From: Flavobacteriales bacterium
GTDB lineage: Bacteria; Bacteroidota; Bacteroidia; Flavobacteriales_G; Salibacteraceae
Reading direction: 5' to 3'
Length of the DNA stretch: 64,000 bases
NCBI GenBank assembly: GCA_003499525.1
Contig: DNTB01000031.1
Coordinates: 1 to 64,000 of the forward strand
Below are positions 24,383 through 34,298 of this stretch, in pieces. The position numbers and the translations under genes were made by a program. The notes under the pieces were generated by a model. The model worked only from the letters and a program-made list of their open reading frames with translations, searched no databases and was not told where the DNA came from. How positions within the stretch are numbered: the stretch's first letter is position 1; every line of letters begins with the position of its first letter.

Positions 24383-25504
24383 CTAGCTTGTCAAATACTC
24401 GGTCATCCATTTGAACGCAAGTTGCTCCAGCATTTCTTTGGCATTTTGAATGCAATGATCAACACTTATTCCTGAATCTGTTAGCGCATAAATATCTGCC
24501 TTAAATTCAAGTTCAAGGGTTGATACATCGAGATGATTGTCGCCGCAAAAAAGCACTATGGGTTTCTGTTGGTGCAGGGCCAGTTCGACCATGTGGTAAA
24601 TAACTTTTCCATATAATGTTTGCTCATCCAGCTTTCCTTCACCGGTAATAAGGACATCGGTATTTCTGACTTTTTCCGACAGCTGAAGAGAATCAATCAG
24701 CAAATCTGAACCTGAAATGATTTGGGCATTCAAAAACCACGCTGCACCAGCACCTAGTCCACCTGCTGCACCGGAACCGGTCAGGAGGTCCGCTTGTATT
24801 CCAAATGTTTTGTTCGCTACTGAAGTGATGTGTTGCACACAACGTTCGAGGTGTTCTATCTGAGCCGGGCCGGCTCCTTTTTGTGAAGCGTACATTTTTG
24901 CTGCACCCTCATTACCAACCAGAAGGTTGTTTACATCTGTTGCCACAAAAATCTGAGTCTGTTTAAAATCAACAGCGTGGGTTCGGTCTATTTGACAAAC
25001 GTCTATAAGGTTTTCTCCTCGGGGTTTAAGTTCCTGGGCTGATTTGTCGAGGAAACGATAGCCTAGCGCACAGGCCATTCCGGCACCTGCATCATTCGTT
25101 GCACTGCCTCCCACAAAAAGGTAGATGCGTTTTGCATTTTTTGTCAATGCATCCCGTATGAGCTCTCCAACCCCATAAGTGCTGGTCTTCATTGGATTCC
25201 TCTTGGTTTTAGGAAGGAGCATTAGTCCTGCAGCCTGAGCCATTTCAATATATGCCGTTCCACTTTTCAACCCATACCATGCAGATACCTTTTTTCCCAG
25301 AGGCCCTTCTACAGATAAATGCACCCGATCGAAAGCCATGGCCTTTTCGAGGGCTTCCAGAGTTCCTTCACCTCCATCTGCCATAGAATGCACTACTATT
25401 TCGGCTTTGGGATTGGCTTTGAGGATTCCATTTTTGATCGTTTGGCCAACCTCTTCAGAGCTTAAAGAACCTTTAAATTTATCTGCTGCTATTAGTACTT
25501 TCAT
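24383..25504 (-). CDS. Glycerate kinase (GarK/GlxK family)
   Basis: A 373-residue protein from the ATG at 25504, which overlaps the phosphorylase stop (ATGA); an ATG five codons upstream is less likely, because family members start MKVLIAADKFKGSL. Diagnostic segments: DKFKGSLSSEEVGQTI, HSMADGGEGTLEAL, FVGGSATNDAGAGMACALG, GAAGGLGAGAAWFL, TGEGKLDEQTLYGKV. It phosphorylates D-glycerate (to 2-phosphoglycerate in this family), feeding glycolysis. As the last gene of the operon, it accounts for the glycerate released by the phosphorylase or hydrolase upstream. Confidence 0.93.
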   Translation of the reverse strand: MKVLIAADKFKGSLSSEEVGQTIKNGILKANPKAEIVVHSMADGGEGTLEALEKAMAFDRVHLSVEGPLGKKVSAWYGLKSGTAYIEMAQAAGLMLLPKTKRNPMKTSTYGVGELIRDALTKNAKRIYLFVGGSATNDAGAGMACALGYRFLDKSAQELKPRGENLIDVCQIDRTHAVDFKQTQIFVATDVNNLLVGNEGAAKMYASQKGAGPAQIEHLERCVQHITSVANKTFGIQADLLTGSGAAGGLGAGAAWFLNAQIISGSDLLIDSLQLSEKVRNTDVLITGEGKLDEQTLYGKVIYHMVELALHQQKPIVLFCGDNHLDVSTLELEFKADIYALTDSGISVDHCIQNAKEMLEQLAFKWMTEYLTS

Positions 25505-27180
25505 CCCTTTTTCAGCCATTCAAACGCATACGGACCAAATGGAAGTTCTCCTTTAACGGTTCTCCCAGTTTTCAGGTTTGTATACGTTTTATTAGCGCCT
25601 AAATTCAAATTGGTTTTACCTTCTCCAAAATGGAAAAAACAAATTACTTCCTGATCCTTTGCTTCATGCTTTCGACGGATTTTTAGTAATTCGGGCTGGA
25701 TGCATTGTACATCAAAAGAAGCATAAGGATTAAAGGCCGGTTCTTTTTTTCGGATTTCCATGAGCTCCTTAATGGATTGGGTGAGCTTATATCGTTGGGA
25801 GGATTCATCAGCTAATTCTTTGGTTAATGATTCAAAGTTGAGCTTTTGTCGATTTATTCGTCGTGGAATTCCGCTGTCTATCATACCGCGTATATCGTTT
25901 TCCGAACCGATCAATGAATGCAGGTAGATTGCGGGTAACCCGGGCATCGCTAACAGAAAAGCATGGGCCAAAAGGAATCGTTTAACAGCTGTTTCTGAGG
26001 AGCCTTCAACCCCGAATAGTATGCTCAGATAGTTTGAGTTTATCTCATAGGGTGTTTCACTTCCATCTGGATTCTTCTTGTAGGATACTTTTCCTCCGTT
26101 AGCCAGGGCAGCCTGGAGCAGCACATCAATTTGATTTTCATGCAGTATACCATCTAAGGGTCTGACACCTATTCCGTCATGGCTCGCAAGAAAGTTAAAA
26201 TAGCACACATCTTTAAAAGGGATCTCGAGATTTTTGAGCCAGGTGCAAAGTGGATCAATTTGCTGAGTGAGCAGGCTGTAAGCCAATAACGGTGGAAGGG
26301 TGAAATTATATACCATATCGGCTTCATCGTTGTTGCCGAAATAGGATATGTTTTCTTGATGGGGAACATTGGTCTCAGTGAGTAGAAGTACAGAAGGATT
26401 TAGTCTGTGAAGAATGAGTTTCATCAGCTTGATCAGCAGATGAGTTTGAGTGAGATGAATGCAAGAAGTACCCGACTCTTTCCACATAAAACCAACCGCA
26501 TCCAACCGCAGAATATTTGCACCCTGACTCAAATAGAACATCAAGACATCCAAAATACGAATCAGCACTTCAGGGTTCTTGAAGTTCAGATCTATTTGGT
26601 CTTCACTAAACGTAGTCCAGACCTTTTTAAACCCATCGCACGAAGCGTGCTTGTGAAAAAGCGGACTGGTTCGTGGACGCACTACTTTGCTGGAATTAAA
26701 GTCTGGATTGAATGGGATGAAATAATTCTCGAATCCTGGTTTTTCATTGAGATAATTGCTGAACCACAAACTTTCCTTGGATATGTGGTTGATAACGGCA
26801 TCAAAAATGAGCCTGTAGTCATTGCTTAGCTCTTGAATATCGATCCAACTTCCGCAATTGGGATCAACTTTCTTGTAGTCGATGACGGAAAACCCGTCGT
26901 CTGAAGAATAAGGGTAAAACGGCAGTAAATGTACCGCTGTAATCAAATCATTCCATTCTGTTTTTAGCCAATGGTTCAAATAGCGAAGAGGTGTTTCTTC
27001 CGGCCCTTGTAATTGGTCTGCATAGGTGATCAGAACAACATCTTTTTCATTGAGAGGTGCTGATGCGTTGTGAACTTTCTCCGACCAATGGTCCACAAGT
27101 GCGTTGATTTTGGACTCCAAAATTTGGGCTTCTTTGCGGCCATAGATTCTCCTCAGTAAATCTTGAACCTCATTCATCAA
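25501..27180 (-). CDS. GH13_18 phosphorylase, probably glucosylglycerate phosphorylase
   Basis: A 559-residue alpha-amylase-fold enzyme with sucrose-phosphorylase architecture: HLLPFYPYSSDDGFSVIDY (~85-102), FDAVINHIS (~126-134), the nucleophile Asp in RLDAVGF (~227), the acid/base Glu in LLTETN (~269) and FLASHDGIG (~331-338). The segment FMWKESGTSCIHLTQTH is shared by sucrose-6-phosphate and glucosylglycerate phosphorylases (YcjM type) rather than classical sucrose phosphorylase. With a glycerate kinase immediately downstream, the likely reaction is glucosylglycerate plus phosphate to glucose-1-phosphate and glycerate. Sucrose or glucosylglycerol cannot be excluded by sequence alone. Overlaps the glycosyltransferase by 11 bp. 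Confidence 0.85.
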   Translation of the reverse strand: MMNEVQDLLRRIYGRKEAQILESKINALVDHWSEKVHNASAPLNEKDVVLITYADQLQGPEETPLRYLNHWLKTEWNDLITAVHLLPFYPYSSDDGFSVIDYKKVDPNCGSWIDIQELSNDYRLIFDAVINHISKESLWFSNYLNEKPGFENYFIPFNPDFNSSKVVRPRTSPLFHKHASCDGFKKVWTTFSEDQIDLNFKNPEVLIRILDVLMFYLSQGANILRLDAVGFMWKESGTSCIHLTQTHLLIKLMKLILHRLNPSVLLLTETNVPHQENISYFGNNDEADMVYNFTLPPLLAYSLLTQQIDPLCTWLKNLEIPFKDVCYFNFLASHDGIGVRPLDGILHENQIDVLLQAALANGGKVSYKKNPDGSETPYEINSNYLSILFGVEGSSETAVKRFLLAHAFLLAMPGLPAIYLHSLIGSENDIRGMIDSGIPRRINRQKLNFESLTKELADESSQRYKLTQSIKELMEIRKKEPAFNPYASFDVQCIQPELLKIRRKHEAKDQEVICFFHFGEGKTNLNLGANKTYTNLKTGRTVKGELPFGPYAFEWLKKG

Positions 27181-28483
27181 TCAGCGTCTTTAAATGTTGT
27201 TCGAGTGACGAATAAGACAAATGCTCTATGGCTATTTCAAAGTTATGATGGACAACATCCTTAATTGCTTTGTGTGATTTGAGTAAATCTATTGCATCAT
27301 GAGCAGCTTTCTGAATGACATTAATTGGAATTTCAGCAAAACCGGTTGAGTTCCTTGTATGTTGACCACCTAGACTGATGGTTTGAAAACCTAATGGGGC
27401 TATATCGGATTTATAAACAGGGTACTCATATGCGATAATGGGCTTTTTCGCGAAAACCGCCTCTATAAACTGATTTCCCCACCCTTCAAGCAAACTGGGA
27501 TAAGTCACGAGGTCGGCGTGTGGGTATACATCCCAGAGCGAATATATTTTTTTTCCATTTTTCTGGGACCGCGAGTGTGCCACACGCGAACTGATGTCGA
27601 TTACTTCAACGCATTTCTTTTTGGCAAAGTCCATCAAGCGGTTGTAATAATCTGCCTCTTCATTTTGGCCCGCAAAAATCAAGACAGCTCTATTCTTTTC
27701 GCGAGATTCATAGTCAGCCAATTGTTGATTCAATTCATACACGAACTCTATAGCTAACTCAATACCTTTTCGTTCTACAATGCGTGTAGCCTGCAGGACA
27801 ATGTAGGCATCTTCTGGAATGCTCAATTGGGCCTTTAAGTCTGAATTGTACGGGTCAATTTTCCACTGTGCTTGCTCAAAATCAAAAACGTTAGGGACCA
27901 CGCTGCTCGAAATGTTTCGGCGATTTTTGAGTACTTCCTGCGCCAATTTATTGATGACTACATGACTAAAATTATCGCCATCAGGGGGAAAAAGTTGGCG
28001 TAAATAATCATATACGAGATTGGCCGTAGGGTGAGCGTACTTCTTTCGCTCCCAATAGAAATCGTGATGATGACAAACGCATAAAACATTTGATTTTTCA
28101 ATAGCACTTGCTAATCCTACAGCAACAGGCAAGTTCCATCCAAGAGAAAAAATATTATTCGGGATGATAAGGTCTATTTTCTGGAAAGAGATCGCTTTCA
28201 AGAACGCACCTTCCACTTCTACAGCATATTCCCTAATGCTGTGTTCCAGCTCTTGTTCGTTTGGATAGTCGACCAAGGAATTATAACAGTTTTCAACCAG
28301 TCTAATGTTGTATTCTGCTTGATAATTCAGCGCGGGGATAACCCAATTGGTATGTTGGTTCGCTGAGCCGGACCACATAAAAACCGAATGCCCCATCTTT
28401 TCAAGGACAGCACGCCATTTATCCATTTCCAGCGAAACACCATCAGTTTCCCCCACCCGAAAATGTACCATTGCGATATTCAT
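27170..28483 (-). CDS. GT4-type glycosyltransferase of the glycoside locus
   Basis: A 437-residue GT-B protein. The N-terminal HFRVGETDGVSLEM resembles the nucleotide/acceptor-binding loop, and the C-terminal donor domain has VPNVFDF (~196-202), QATRIVERKGIE (~231-242) and YPSLLEGWGNQFIEAVFAKKP, the GT4 family signature with its conserved glutamates. It lies inside a degradative operon between symporter and phosphorylase, which is unexpected. Possible roles are extension of glucosylglycerate (for example to mannosylglucosylglycerate) or storage of the imported sugar. Donor and acceptor cannot be told from the sequence. Confidence 0.8.
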   Translation of the reverse strand: MNIAMVHFRVGETDGVSLEMDKWRAVLEKMGHSVFMWSGSANQHTNWVIPALNYQAEYNIRLVENCYNSLVDYPNEQELEHSIREYAVEVEGAFLKAISFQKIDLIIPNNIFSLGWNLPVAVGLASAIEKSNVLCVCHHHDFYWERKKYAHPTANLVYDYLRQLFPPDGDNFSHVVINKLAQEVLKNRRNISSSVVPNVFDFEQAQWKIDPYNSDLKAQLSIPEDAYIVLQATRIVERKGIELAIEFVYELNQQLADYESREKNRAVLIFAGQNEEADYYNRLMDFAKKKCVEVIDISSRVAHSRSQKNGKKIYSLWDVYPHADLVTYPSLLEGWGNQFIEAVFAKKPIIAYEYPVYKSDIAPLGFQTISLGGQHTRNSTGFAEIPINVIQKAAHDAIDLLKSHKAIKDVVHHNFEIAIEHLSYSSLEQHLKTLIDE

Positions 28484-28486
28484 AGC

Positions 28487-30205
28487 TTAGAACAGAAAAG
28501 GAATGGAGATGGAAATGAGAATGATTACTATGAAGAAGCCAATTAAAATAATAGACTCTTGATTACGAAGAAACGACAGAGAGATACCCCGGTCAATTTG
28601 GTTCAGCTTTTCCGGTGCTTCAATAGCCGGATTCAAAATGAATTGATAGAGGTACGCAAATACCATTGTGAGCATGAATCCGGTGAAGTTGAACCAAATC
28701 CAGAATATATTGGCGTCGAGATTTAAAGCGAAATCAGTTAGCGCAGTTGCACCAGCAGCGATACCAAGAATTCCAGGAAGTTTAATAAACAGATGAATAC
28801 CCACAGTGGTAAGAATTCCGAAATTCATAGCCGATGAACCCAGTTTCCTGTCAAATATGGCGAGAAGAAAAGTGGCCAGTATGGGACCATAGAAGATGGA
28901 ACCCACAGCATTTATTATTTCGATAACCGGACTTTCGCTTTTCCCAAAAAAGAATGCCGACCCTATGCAAACCACACCCCAAAAGAGGACAGATATGCGT
29001 GAATACTTCAAATAGTTTTTTTGATTGAGTTGTTTCTTGTGGTTAAAAAGGTCTTCTACCGAAACTGCGCTCAATGAATTGATCGTTGAACTTAATGAGG
29101 ACATAGCTGCAGACATGATGGCTATGATTAGTAATCCAATTATCCCATGCGGTAAGAATCGTGTAATGAAAACTGGAACCATAAGGTCGACTTTATCCCC
29201 TAGTTGCTCATATTTGGCTATTCCAGCTGCCTCGCTTCCATAATAATCGGAATAGTATTGAACACTTTTTTGAGTGATTTCAGCGCCGTATTCAGGAATG
29301 GATACAACCAGTGCACCAATAAGGAGCCCCATGATGCAGTAGACCAATACAACCGGAAATCGAAATAAGCCATTTACCATTAGTGTTTGACGAACCGTCT
29401 TCAAACTGCTAGCAGACAAAGTCCTTTGTGCCTGGGTCTGATCCGTTCCGTAGTAGGAAGTATACAAGAAAAAACCACCAATAACCATAGGCCAGAAGCC
29501 ATAAGTATCCTGATTGGTTCCGTTACTCCAACCGAATTTAGTGAAATTGATGACCTCAAGTCTTGAGGTATCAATGTTAGCTAGAATCCCACCGTTTTCT
29601 GAGAGAAGAAAGAGCGAAACGGCCAGCATAATTACCAACCCGCTAAATAAGATGATCATTTGAACCGTATCGCCCCATATGACTGCCTTCATTCCGCCCT
29701 GATAGGAGTATATTAATGTGATTACACTTATTATGAGGACCGTGATTTCTAGTGAAACCCCCAAAACAGCTTTGAGTATTATAGCAATGAGAAACACCAT
29801 TACCCCAGTACCGAGTGCTCTGCTTATTTGAAAAACAAAGCTTAGTATGAGCCTTGTAGTGCGGTTAAAACGTTGTTCAAGAAATTCATAAATGCTCACC
29901 ACGCCTGCTTTCCATAGTGGCGGAATAATGACAAACATTACGAAGATCATGGCCAGGGGCACGGCCAGCTCGAAGGTCAGCCATTTCATGCCTCCACCTT
30001 GCAGAAGCCCGACAAAGGCCGGCGCAGAAACAAAGCTAATGGCAGAAAGCTGAGTAGCCATGGTAGACATGCTTAGAGGAAACCACCCGAAACTTTTACC
30101 CCCCAGAAAATAGTCTTTGGAATCTTTGCTGTTTTTGAATAGGTAGCCCATACCTATAAGACCAAATGAGTAGATAATCACAATTGCGTAGTCGAGCCAA
30201 TTCAT
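28487..30205 (-). CDS. Sodium:solute symporter (SSS family)
   Basis: A 572-residue membrane protein with about 14 hydrophobic segments. SSS family features: an N-terminal helix LDYAIVIIYSFGLIGMGYLF, the conserved KDYFLGGKSFGWFPLSMSTMATQLSAISFVS, EFLEQRFNRTTRLI, and the sodium-site region MSAAMSSLSSTINSLSAVSVEDLF. Related SglT-like carriers take up sugars with Na+. Its start overlaps the hydrolase stop by 4 bp. In this operon it probably imports the glycoside, or its hydrolysis product, across the inner membrane after TonB-dependent entry. Confidence 0.92.
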   Translation of the reverse strand: MNWLDYAIVIIYSFGLIGMGYLFKNSKDSKDYFLGGKSFGWFPLSMSTMATQLSAISFVSAPAFVGLLQGGGMKWLTFELAVPLAMIFVMFVIIPPLWKAGVVSIYEFLEQRFNRTTRLILSFVFQISRALGTGVMVFLIAIILKAVLGVSLEITVLIISVITLIYSYQGGMKAVIWGDTVQMIILFSGLVIMLAVSLFLLSENGGILANIDTSRLEVINFTKFGWSNGTNQDTYGFWPMVIGGFFLYTSYYGTDQTQAQRTLSASSLKTVRQTLMVNGLFRFPVVLVYCIMGLLIGALVVSIPEYGAEITQKSVQYYSDYYGSEAAGIAKYEQLGDKVDLMVPVFITRFLPHGIIGLLIIAIMSAAMSSLSSTINSLSAVSVEDLFNHKKQLNQKNYLKYSRISVLFWGVVCIGSAFFFGKSESPVIEIINAVGSIFYGPILATFLLAIFDRKLGSSAMNFGILTTVGIHLFIKLPGILGIAAGATALTDFALNLDANIFWIWFNFTGFMLTMVFAYLYQFILNPAIEAPEKLNQIDRGISLSFLRNQESIILIGFFIVIILISISIPFLF

Positions 30206-31488
30206 ATTCGATTGTCCTTTATAAGATCCATAATTAAAGCTGAAGTCCAGGAAAAGTCCTTACCCCCATATCCGCCCCCGGATGAAATAGAACGGTAAGG
30301 TGTGAAGTATTCATACAACCCCATCTTTTTTACCAGATTTATGGATTCTTCCTTCAGCCAGGAGGCTTTATCGGGCATGTCATAGTCAAGGAATCCTTGA
30401 ATCATCATCCAATTAATGTTAATCCATACAGGTCCCCTCCAATATTTTTTCTCTTCGAACCCCTTTTCTGAGGGCAGTACGGATGGTATAGGGGTAAGGT
30501 CGGGCCCAGAATACCTCTCTATCATTTTTCCAACGAGCTCTTTATCGGGAAGCTGAGCCGCAATCGGAAAAATATTTCCGAAATAGGCCTTTCGAATCTG
30601 TCGACTGGCATGAAGGTCGTAGGGATAGTAGAACTGGGCATTATCGTCCCAGAGCCATTGGTCGAATGAGCTTTCAATTTTGGACACCTGAGCTTTTATA
30701 GAATCCGTTTCTATTCCCAATGCAGTTCCTAAACGGATTAAACTTCGTCCAGAAATGAGATAAATGGAATTGAAAACAGGTTCCAGGATGAGAAAAGGAT
30801 AACCGGTTTTCGGTCGACCAAATTGATTCTGCTGGAGTAATTTCAGTAAATAGAGATACCTTTTGTAGTCTTGATCTGTGGGCCTTGTTTCCGTGCTATT
30901 CTGTACCTGATGGACATCCTTTCTTTGAAAGGTTATGTTGGAATATTCTGTGGGTGAAATTCTGGCAAAAGTCTCGTCCCAAATAACACTATTGTCTAGT
31001 CCTGATTCCCAGTTGTGTACGACGAAGAGCAAACCACTTTCAGCATGCGATCGTTCGGCCTGCAAGTATTCGTGATACCCTATCGCTTTCTTTGTCAGTG
31101 TTTTAATTCGCGACCGGTCTAAACCGCTTTGATACATTTTTTCAAGGACGATACCGTGAATCGGGGGTTGTGTAATGCCAGAAGAGGGAACAGTTTGGTT
31201 TGCCTGAGAGGAAACGGAAGACTGCCAGTAGTCTGCAGAAGGAAAATAGGTGTCGTACTTTTCGTAATCGAAGAAAAGAATATGTGGGAGCATTCCATTT
31301 TTCCATTGAGCACTGAATAAAGTCTCCATTTCTATGAGTGCTCTTTCGGGCCGATGATGCAACCAACCCAAGGCGTGGAACCCGGAATCCCAATTCCATA
31401 AAAAAGGATATAAACCTCTGGAAGGAACGCTAAAAGTTCCGAGCCAGTTGTCGTCCAACACCTGACAACACTGTTTGAATAGAGTCAT
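30202..31488 (-). CDS. GH63-type glycosidase, mannosyl/glucosylglycerate hydrolase-like
   Basis: A 428-residue (alpha/alpha)6-barrel enzyme. FLWNWDSGFHALGW (~29-42), SAQWKNGMLPHILF, and HNWESGLDNSVIWDE (~156-170, with the presumed acid Asp in GLDNS) are the pattern of GH63 and GH37 enzymes. The C-terminal YEYFTPYRSISSGGGYGGKDFSWTSAL carries the presumed base. The closest functional relatives I know are mannosylglycerate and glucosylglycerate hydrolases of Thermus and Mycobacterium. No signal peptide is visible, so it acts in the cytoplasm. A 56-bp gap with a strong hairpin separates it from the receptor gene. Trehalase-like or other alpha-glucosidase activity is possible. Confidence 0.82.
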   Translation of the reverse strand: MTLFKQCCQVLDDNWLGTFSVPSRGLYPFLWNWDSGFHALGWLHHRPERALIEMETLFSAQWKNGMLPHILFFDYEKYDTYFPSADYWQSSVSSQANQTVPSSGITQPPIHGIVLEKMYQSGLDRSRIKTLTKKAIGYHEYLQAERSHAESGLLFVVHNWESGLDNSVIWDETFARISPTEYSNITFQRKDVHQVQNSTETRPTDQDYKRYLYLLKLLQQNQFGRPKTGYPFLILEPVFNSIYLISGRSLIRLGTALGIETDSIKAQVSKIESSFDQWLWDDNAQFYYPYDLHASRQIRKAYFGNIFPIAAQLPDKELVGKMIERYSGPDLTPIPSVLPSEKGFEEKKYWRGPVWININWMMIQGFLDYDMPDKASWLKEESINLVKKMGLYEYFTPYRSISSGGGYGGKDFSWTSALIMDLIKDNRI

Positions 31489-31496
31489 GATAAAGT

Positions 31497-31528
31497 AAAG
31501 CCGGTCTTTCCGAAGAAAGACCGGCTTT
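31497..31528 (-). terminator. Perfect 14-bp hairpin with UUCG loop between receptor and hydrolase genes
   Basis: On the minus strand AAAGCCGGTCTTTC pairs perfectly with GAAAGACCGGCTTT around a TTCG loop closed by C-G, the extra-stable cUUCGg tetraloop. Only weak T-richness follows the stem. It sits 17 bp after the receptor stop and ~9 bp before the hydrolase start. It is likely a partial terminator or 3' stabiliser that lets the receptor be expressed above the downstream enzymes. Confidence 0.8.
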
Positions 31529-31544
31529 TACGAGGTACTACTAA

Positions 31545-34148
31545 CTAAAAATCAAATGCTGCTCTAACAAAGAACCGTCGTGGAAGAATGGGTCGTCCTA
31601 CGAAGAACTCTCCACTTCCAATTTGGCTGTCTCCTTGTCTGGGAGACCCTTCAGTAATTCCTTGGGAATCAAGAACATTAAATACAGCGAGCCCTAGTCT
31701 TAAGGATTGGCTTTTGCCTAAGCTAAATGTATATCCAGCGTCTAAACGCATGATGCCATAAGCGTCCAGTTCCACCGTGTTCGCATCATTCGCATATCTT
31801 TTCCCGAACATATTGTGCGTCAGACTTGCGTCGATCTTTTGATTGTCATAACCAACTCCCAACATACCCATCAATTGAGGTTGACGTCTTAACCAATTTC
31901 CCTCTTGATCTTCGTTTCCTTCAACCTTTGTAAATTGATGGTTCTGATAGGTGAAATTTCCGAAGACATTAAAATCACGAGTGATGTAGTAGCTTGCATT
32001 AGCTTCAAAACCAATTGTTTGGGTGCTTTGAACTCGAACGATTTCATCAATGCCTCCAGAAGAGTTATTTTCAAAATCTACTGACCTTCGATCGCTAAGA
32101 GTAACTAAATAAACAGCTCCTGTCGCTGCAATTTTTCGAGTTGCAACTTTGGCTCCAAGTTCGCCTTGAACAATAGTTTCAGGCTCATACGATTGGGTCA
32201 CACCAGGTTGACCGGGCAAAAATTGAACGGACCTTAGTTCTGGAAAGAAATAACCTCGGGATGCATTGGCGTAAACATTGAGCTTGTCTGTTACTTTGTA
32301 AAGTCCGGCCCCAGTAATGGCAAAACCAACTGCCTCAACTTCACCTTTTTGGAACGTGTTGCTGGCAACTCCAGTCTCACGGTTGATGAATCCTTTTGCA
32401 CTTTCAACACGAACCCCAACGTCTACAGAAAATCGCTCACCCACGATTTGATCGGACAAATATCCTGCTACTTTCCTCATGGTATGATATCTGTTGGACG
32501 TTTGAGCACCTGATCCGTTAACAAATCCTCCCGTTGTGTATTCTACAACGTTTCCGTTTGTATCCACTGCGGTTAGGTTGACCATCTCAGGTGCATTTCG
32601 GAAATCTCCGAGATAACTGTAAATCCAGTTGTCATCACGCGCCGTTGTATAGGAATAAAAAGTTCCAAGGGTAATGTTGTGCATTCCTGCTTTTTTAGAA
32701 AGATTGATGTCACCAGAAACATCCTGCATGGGGCGTTCGCGGTCGAGTATTCTATTCTGAAAAAGAAGATCACTATCTCTCAATTCTTTGCCGTTGGATG
32801 CGTAGGTAAAGTCTCCGGTCACCAGACCTCTATCTGCTAGATATCCTGCTTGTGTTTCAGGAACATTGTGTACTCCATCTCCATCGAGAAAAAGGTTGAA
32901 CTGATGATCGTAATTCGCGTACCGCCCTTTAGCAGAAAGGACAAAATCATTGTCGAAGTTGTACTTGAAATCTCCCATAAGGTAGCCACCTTTAGTCATA
33001 ACACCGTTGTTGATCTGAGAATTGTATCGACCATTTGGGGTATCGAACGAAAAAGATGTGGCCTGACTGGTTAACGTTGTATAGACGGTTTCTCCATCAT
33101 TACCCGTTGGACGCTCATAGGTGCCGTCATTATTATCCAATGGATAGGGTAAATAGAAGACTGCTCGGTCGTCTATGTATTGACCCGAAACGGTAAAAAC
33201 ACCTTTTCCATCATTCAATAGCTTTTTGATGTTACCACGAATTTGCGTTCCCACAGTATTCAAACCAGTATTAAGAGGGCCTTCGTCATATCTGTAAAAT
33301 CCAGAAAAGCTGTAGAATGTATTTTTGCCCATAGGCCCGGCACTCAGAAAATCTACTCGAGCTCTTCCGCCATTGGCCCATTCTAATTGCACCTTGTTTT
33401 CAGGCACTGCAGAACCTGTTATACTGGTATAGTTGATAATACCAGCTACCGATCCGGCACCGTATAATATTGCGGCACCTCCTCGGACAAATTCCAGATT
33501 TCTTATTCCCAGATCATTTCTCCAATAAACATCGTGTGCTGAAGAGTTTAACCCAAATGCACTTAGAACAGGAAGCCCATCTACTTGTAAGGGCGTAAAT
33601 TGATACTGACCTCCAGATGGCATACCACGTACGAAAACATTGGTGGCTACCTCACCTCCACCACCTTCTGCTTGAATGCCAGGTACAACCCGAAGTATGT
33701 CCGCTTGACTGTTTGAGGTGAGCCGCTCAATCTGTTTTGATTTGAGACTGGTCATGGATAATGGTGATTCCTGTTGGGTCCGATCTGTAAAGGTAGCCGT
33801 AACGACTACTTCATCTAATCCAAATAAATCAGTCCCCAGGGAAAAGTCCATGGTGAGCACCTCTCCCGACTTAATTTCAATGGCCATCAGATGAGTTGAG
33901 TAACCAATAAATGATACTTTAATTTCATAGGAACCAGGAGGTAGTGGAAGCGAATATGCCCCTTCAAGATCGGTTATGGTTCCCATTGTGGTTCCACTCA
34001 CCACAATTTGAGCACCAATTAAGGATTCGCCCGTTTCTTTCGATATTACCTTTCCTGACAATGTGCCATCGGCCTGGCCAAATGCCGTAAACCCTGTAAA
34101 GAGAAAAAGGGTCATTAAGGAATAAAAAAGTAGTTTTCTAAATCTCAT
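31545..34148 (-). CDS. TonB-dependent receptor for the glycoside locus
   Basis: An 867-residue outer-membrane receptor. A signal peptide (LLFYSLMTLFLFTGFTAFGQ) is followed by a carboxypeptidase-regulatory-like domain (residues ~27-110: GKVISKETGESLIGAQIVVSG, GSYEIKVSFIGYST), a plug (ADILRVVPGIQAEGGG, NVFVRGMPSGGQYQFTPLQVDGLPV) and a 22-strand barrel ending RRFFVRAAFDF. There is no SusD partner nearby, so it is not a classical SusCD pair. It is divergent from the AraC regulator and first in the presumed operon, so it probably imports the glycosyl-glycerate or a related small glycoside. Confidence 0.92.
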   Translation of the reverse strand: MRFRKLLFYSLMTLFLFTGFTAFGQADGTLSGKVISKETGESLIGAQIVVSGTTMGTITDLEGAYSLPLPPGSYEIKVSFIGYSTHLMAIEIKSGEVLTMDFSLGTDLFGLDEVVVTATFTDRTQQESPLSMTSLKSKQIERLTSNSQADILRVVPGIQAEGGGGEVATNVFVRGMPSGGQYQFTPLQVDGLPVLSAFGLNSSAHDVYWRNDLGIRNLEFVRGGAAILYGAGSVAGIINYTSITGSAVPENKVQLEWANGGRARVDFLSAGPMGKNTFYSFSGFYRYDEGPLNTGLNTVGTQIRGNIKKLLNDGKGVFTVSGQYIDDRAVFYLPYPLDNNDGTYERPTGNDGETVYTTLTSQATSFSFDTPNGRYNSQINNGVMTKGGYLMGDFKYNFDNDFVLSAKGRYANYDHQFNLFLDGDGVHNVPETQAGYLADRGLVTGDFTYASNGKELRDSDLLFQNRILDRERPMQDVSGDINLSKKAGMHNITLGTFYSYTTARDDNWIYSYLGDFRNAPEMVNLTAVDTNGNVVEYTTGGFVNGSGAQTSNRYHTMRKVAGYLSDQIVGERFSVDVGVRVESAKGFINRETGVASNTFQKGEVEAVGFAITGAGLYKVTDKLNVYANASRGYFFPELRSVQFLPGQPGVTQSYEPETIVQGELGAKVATRKIAATGAVYLVTLSDRRSVDFENNSSGGIDEIVRVQSTQTIGFEANASYYITRDFNVFGNFTYQNHQFTKVEGNEDQEGNWLRRQPQLMGMLGVGYDNQKIDASLTHNMFGKRYANDANTVELDAYGIMRLDAGYTFSLGKSQSLRLGLAVFNVLDSQGITEGSPRQGDSQIGSGEFFVGRPILPRRFFVRAAFDF

Positions 34149-34298
34149 ACTTGTTGAATTAGTTAGACATTAAACTATTTGAAAGCGTAAAATTAAAGGT
34201 GCTTCACCCTTAAAAAATGATCTTATTTGCACTTATTATGATACTCAGTTGTCATTTCAGCATTAAATTGGAGTATCTTGTGAAGAATAAATACCATT

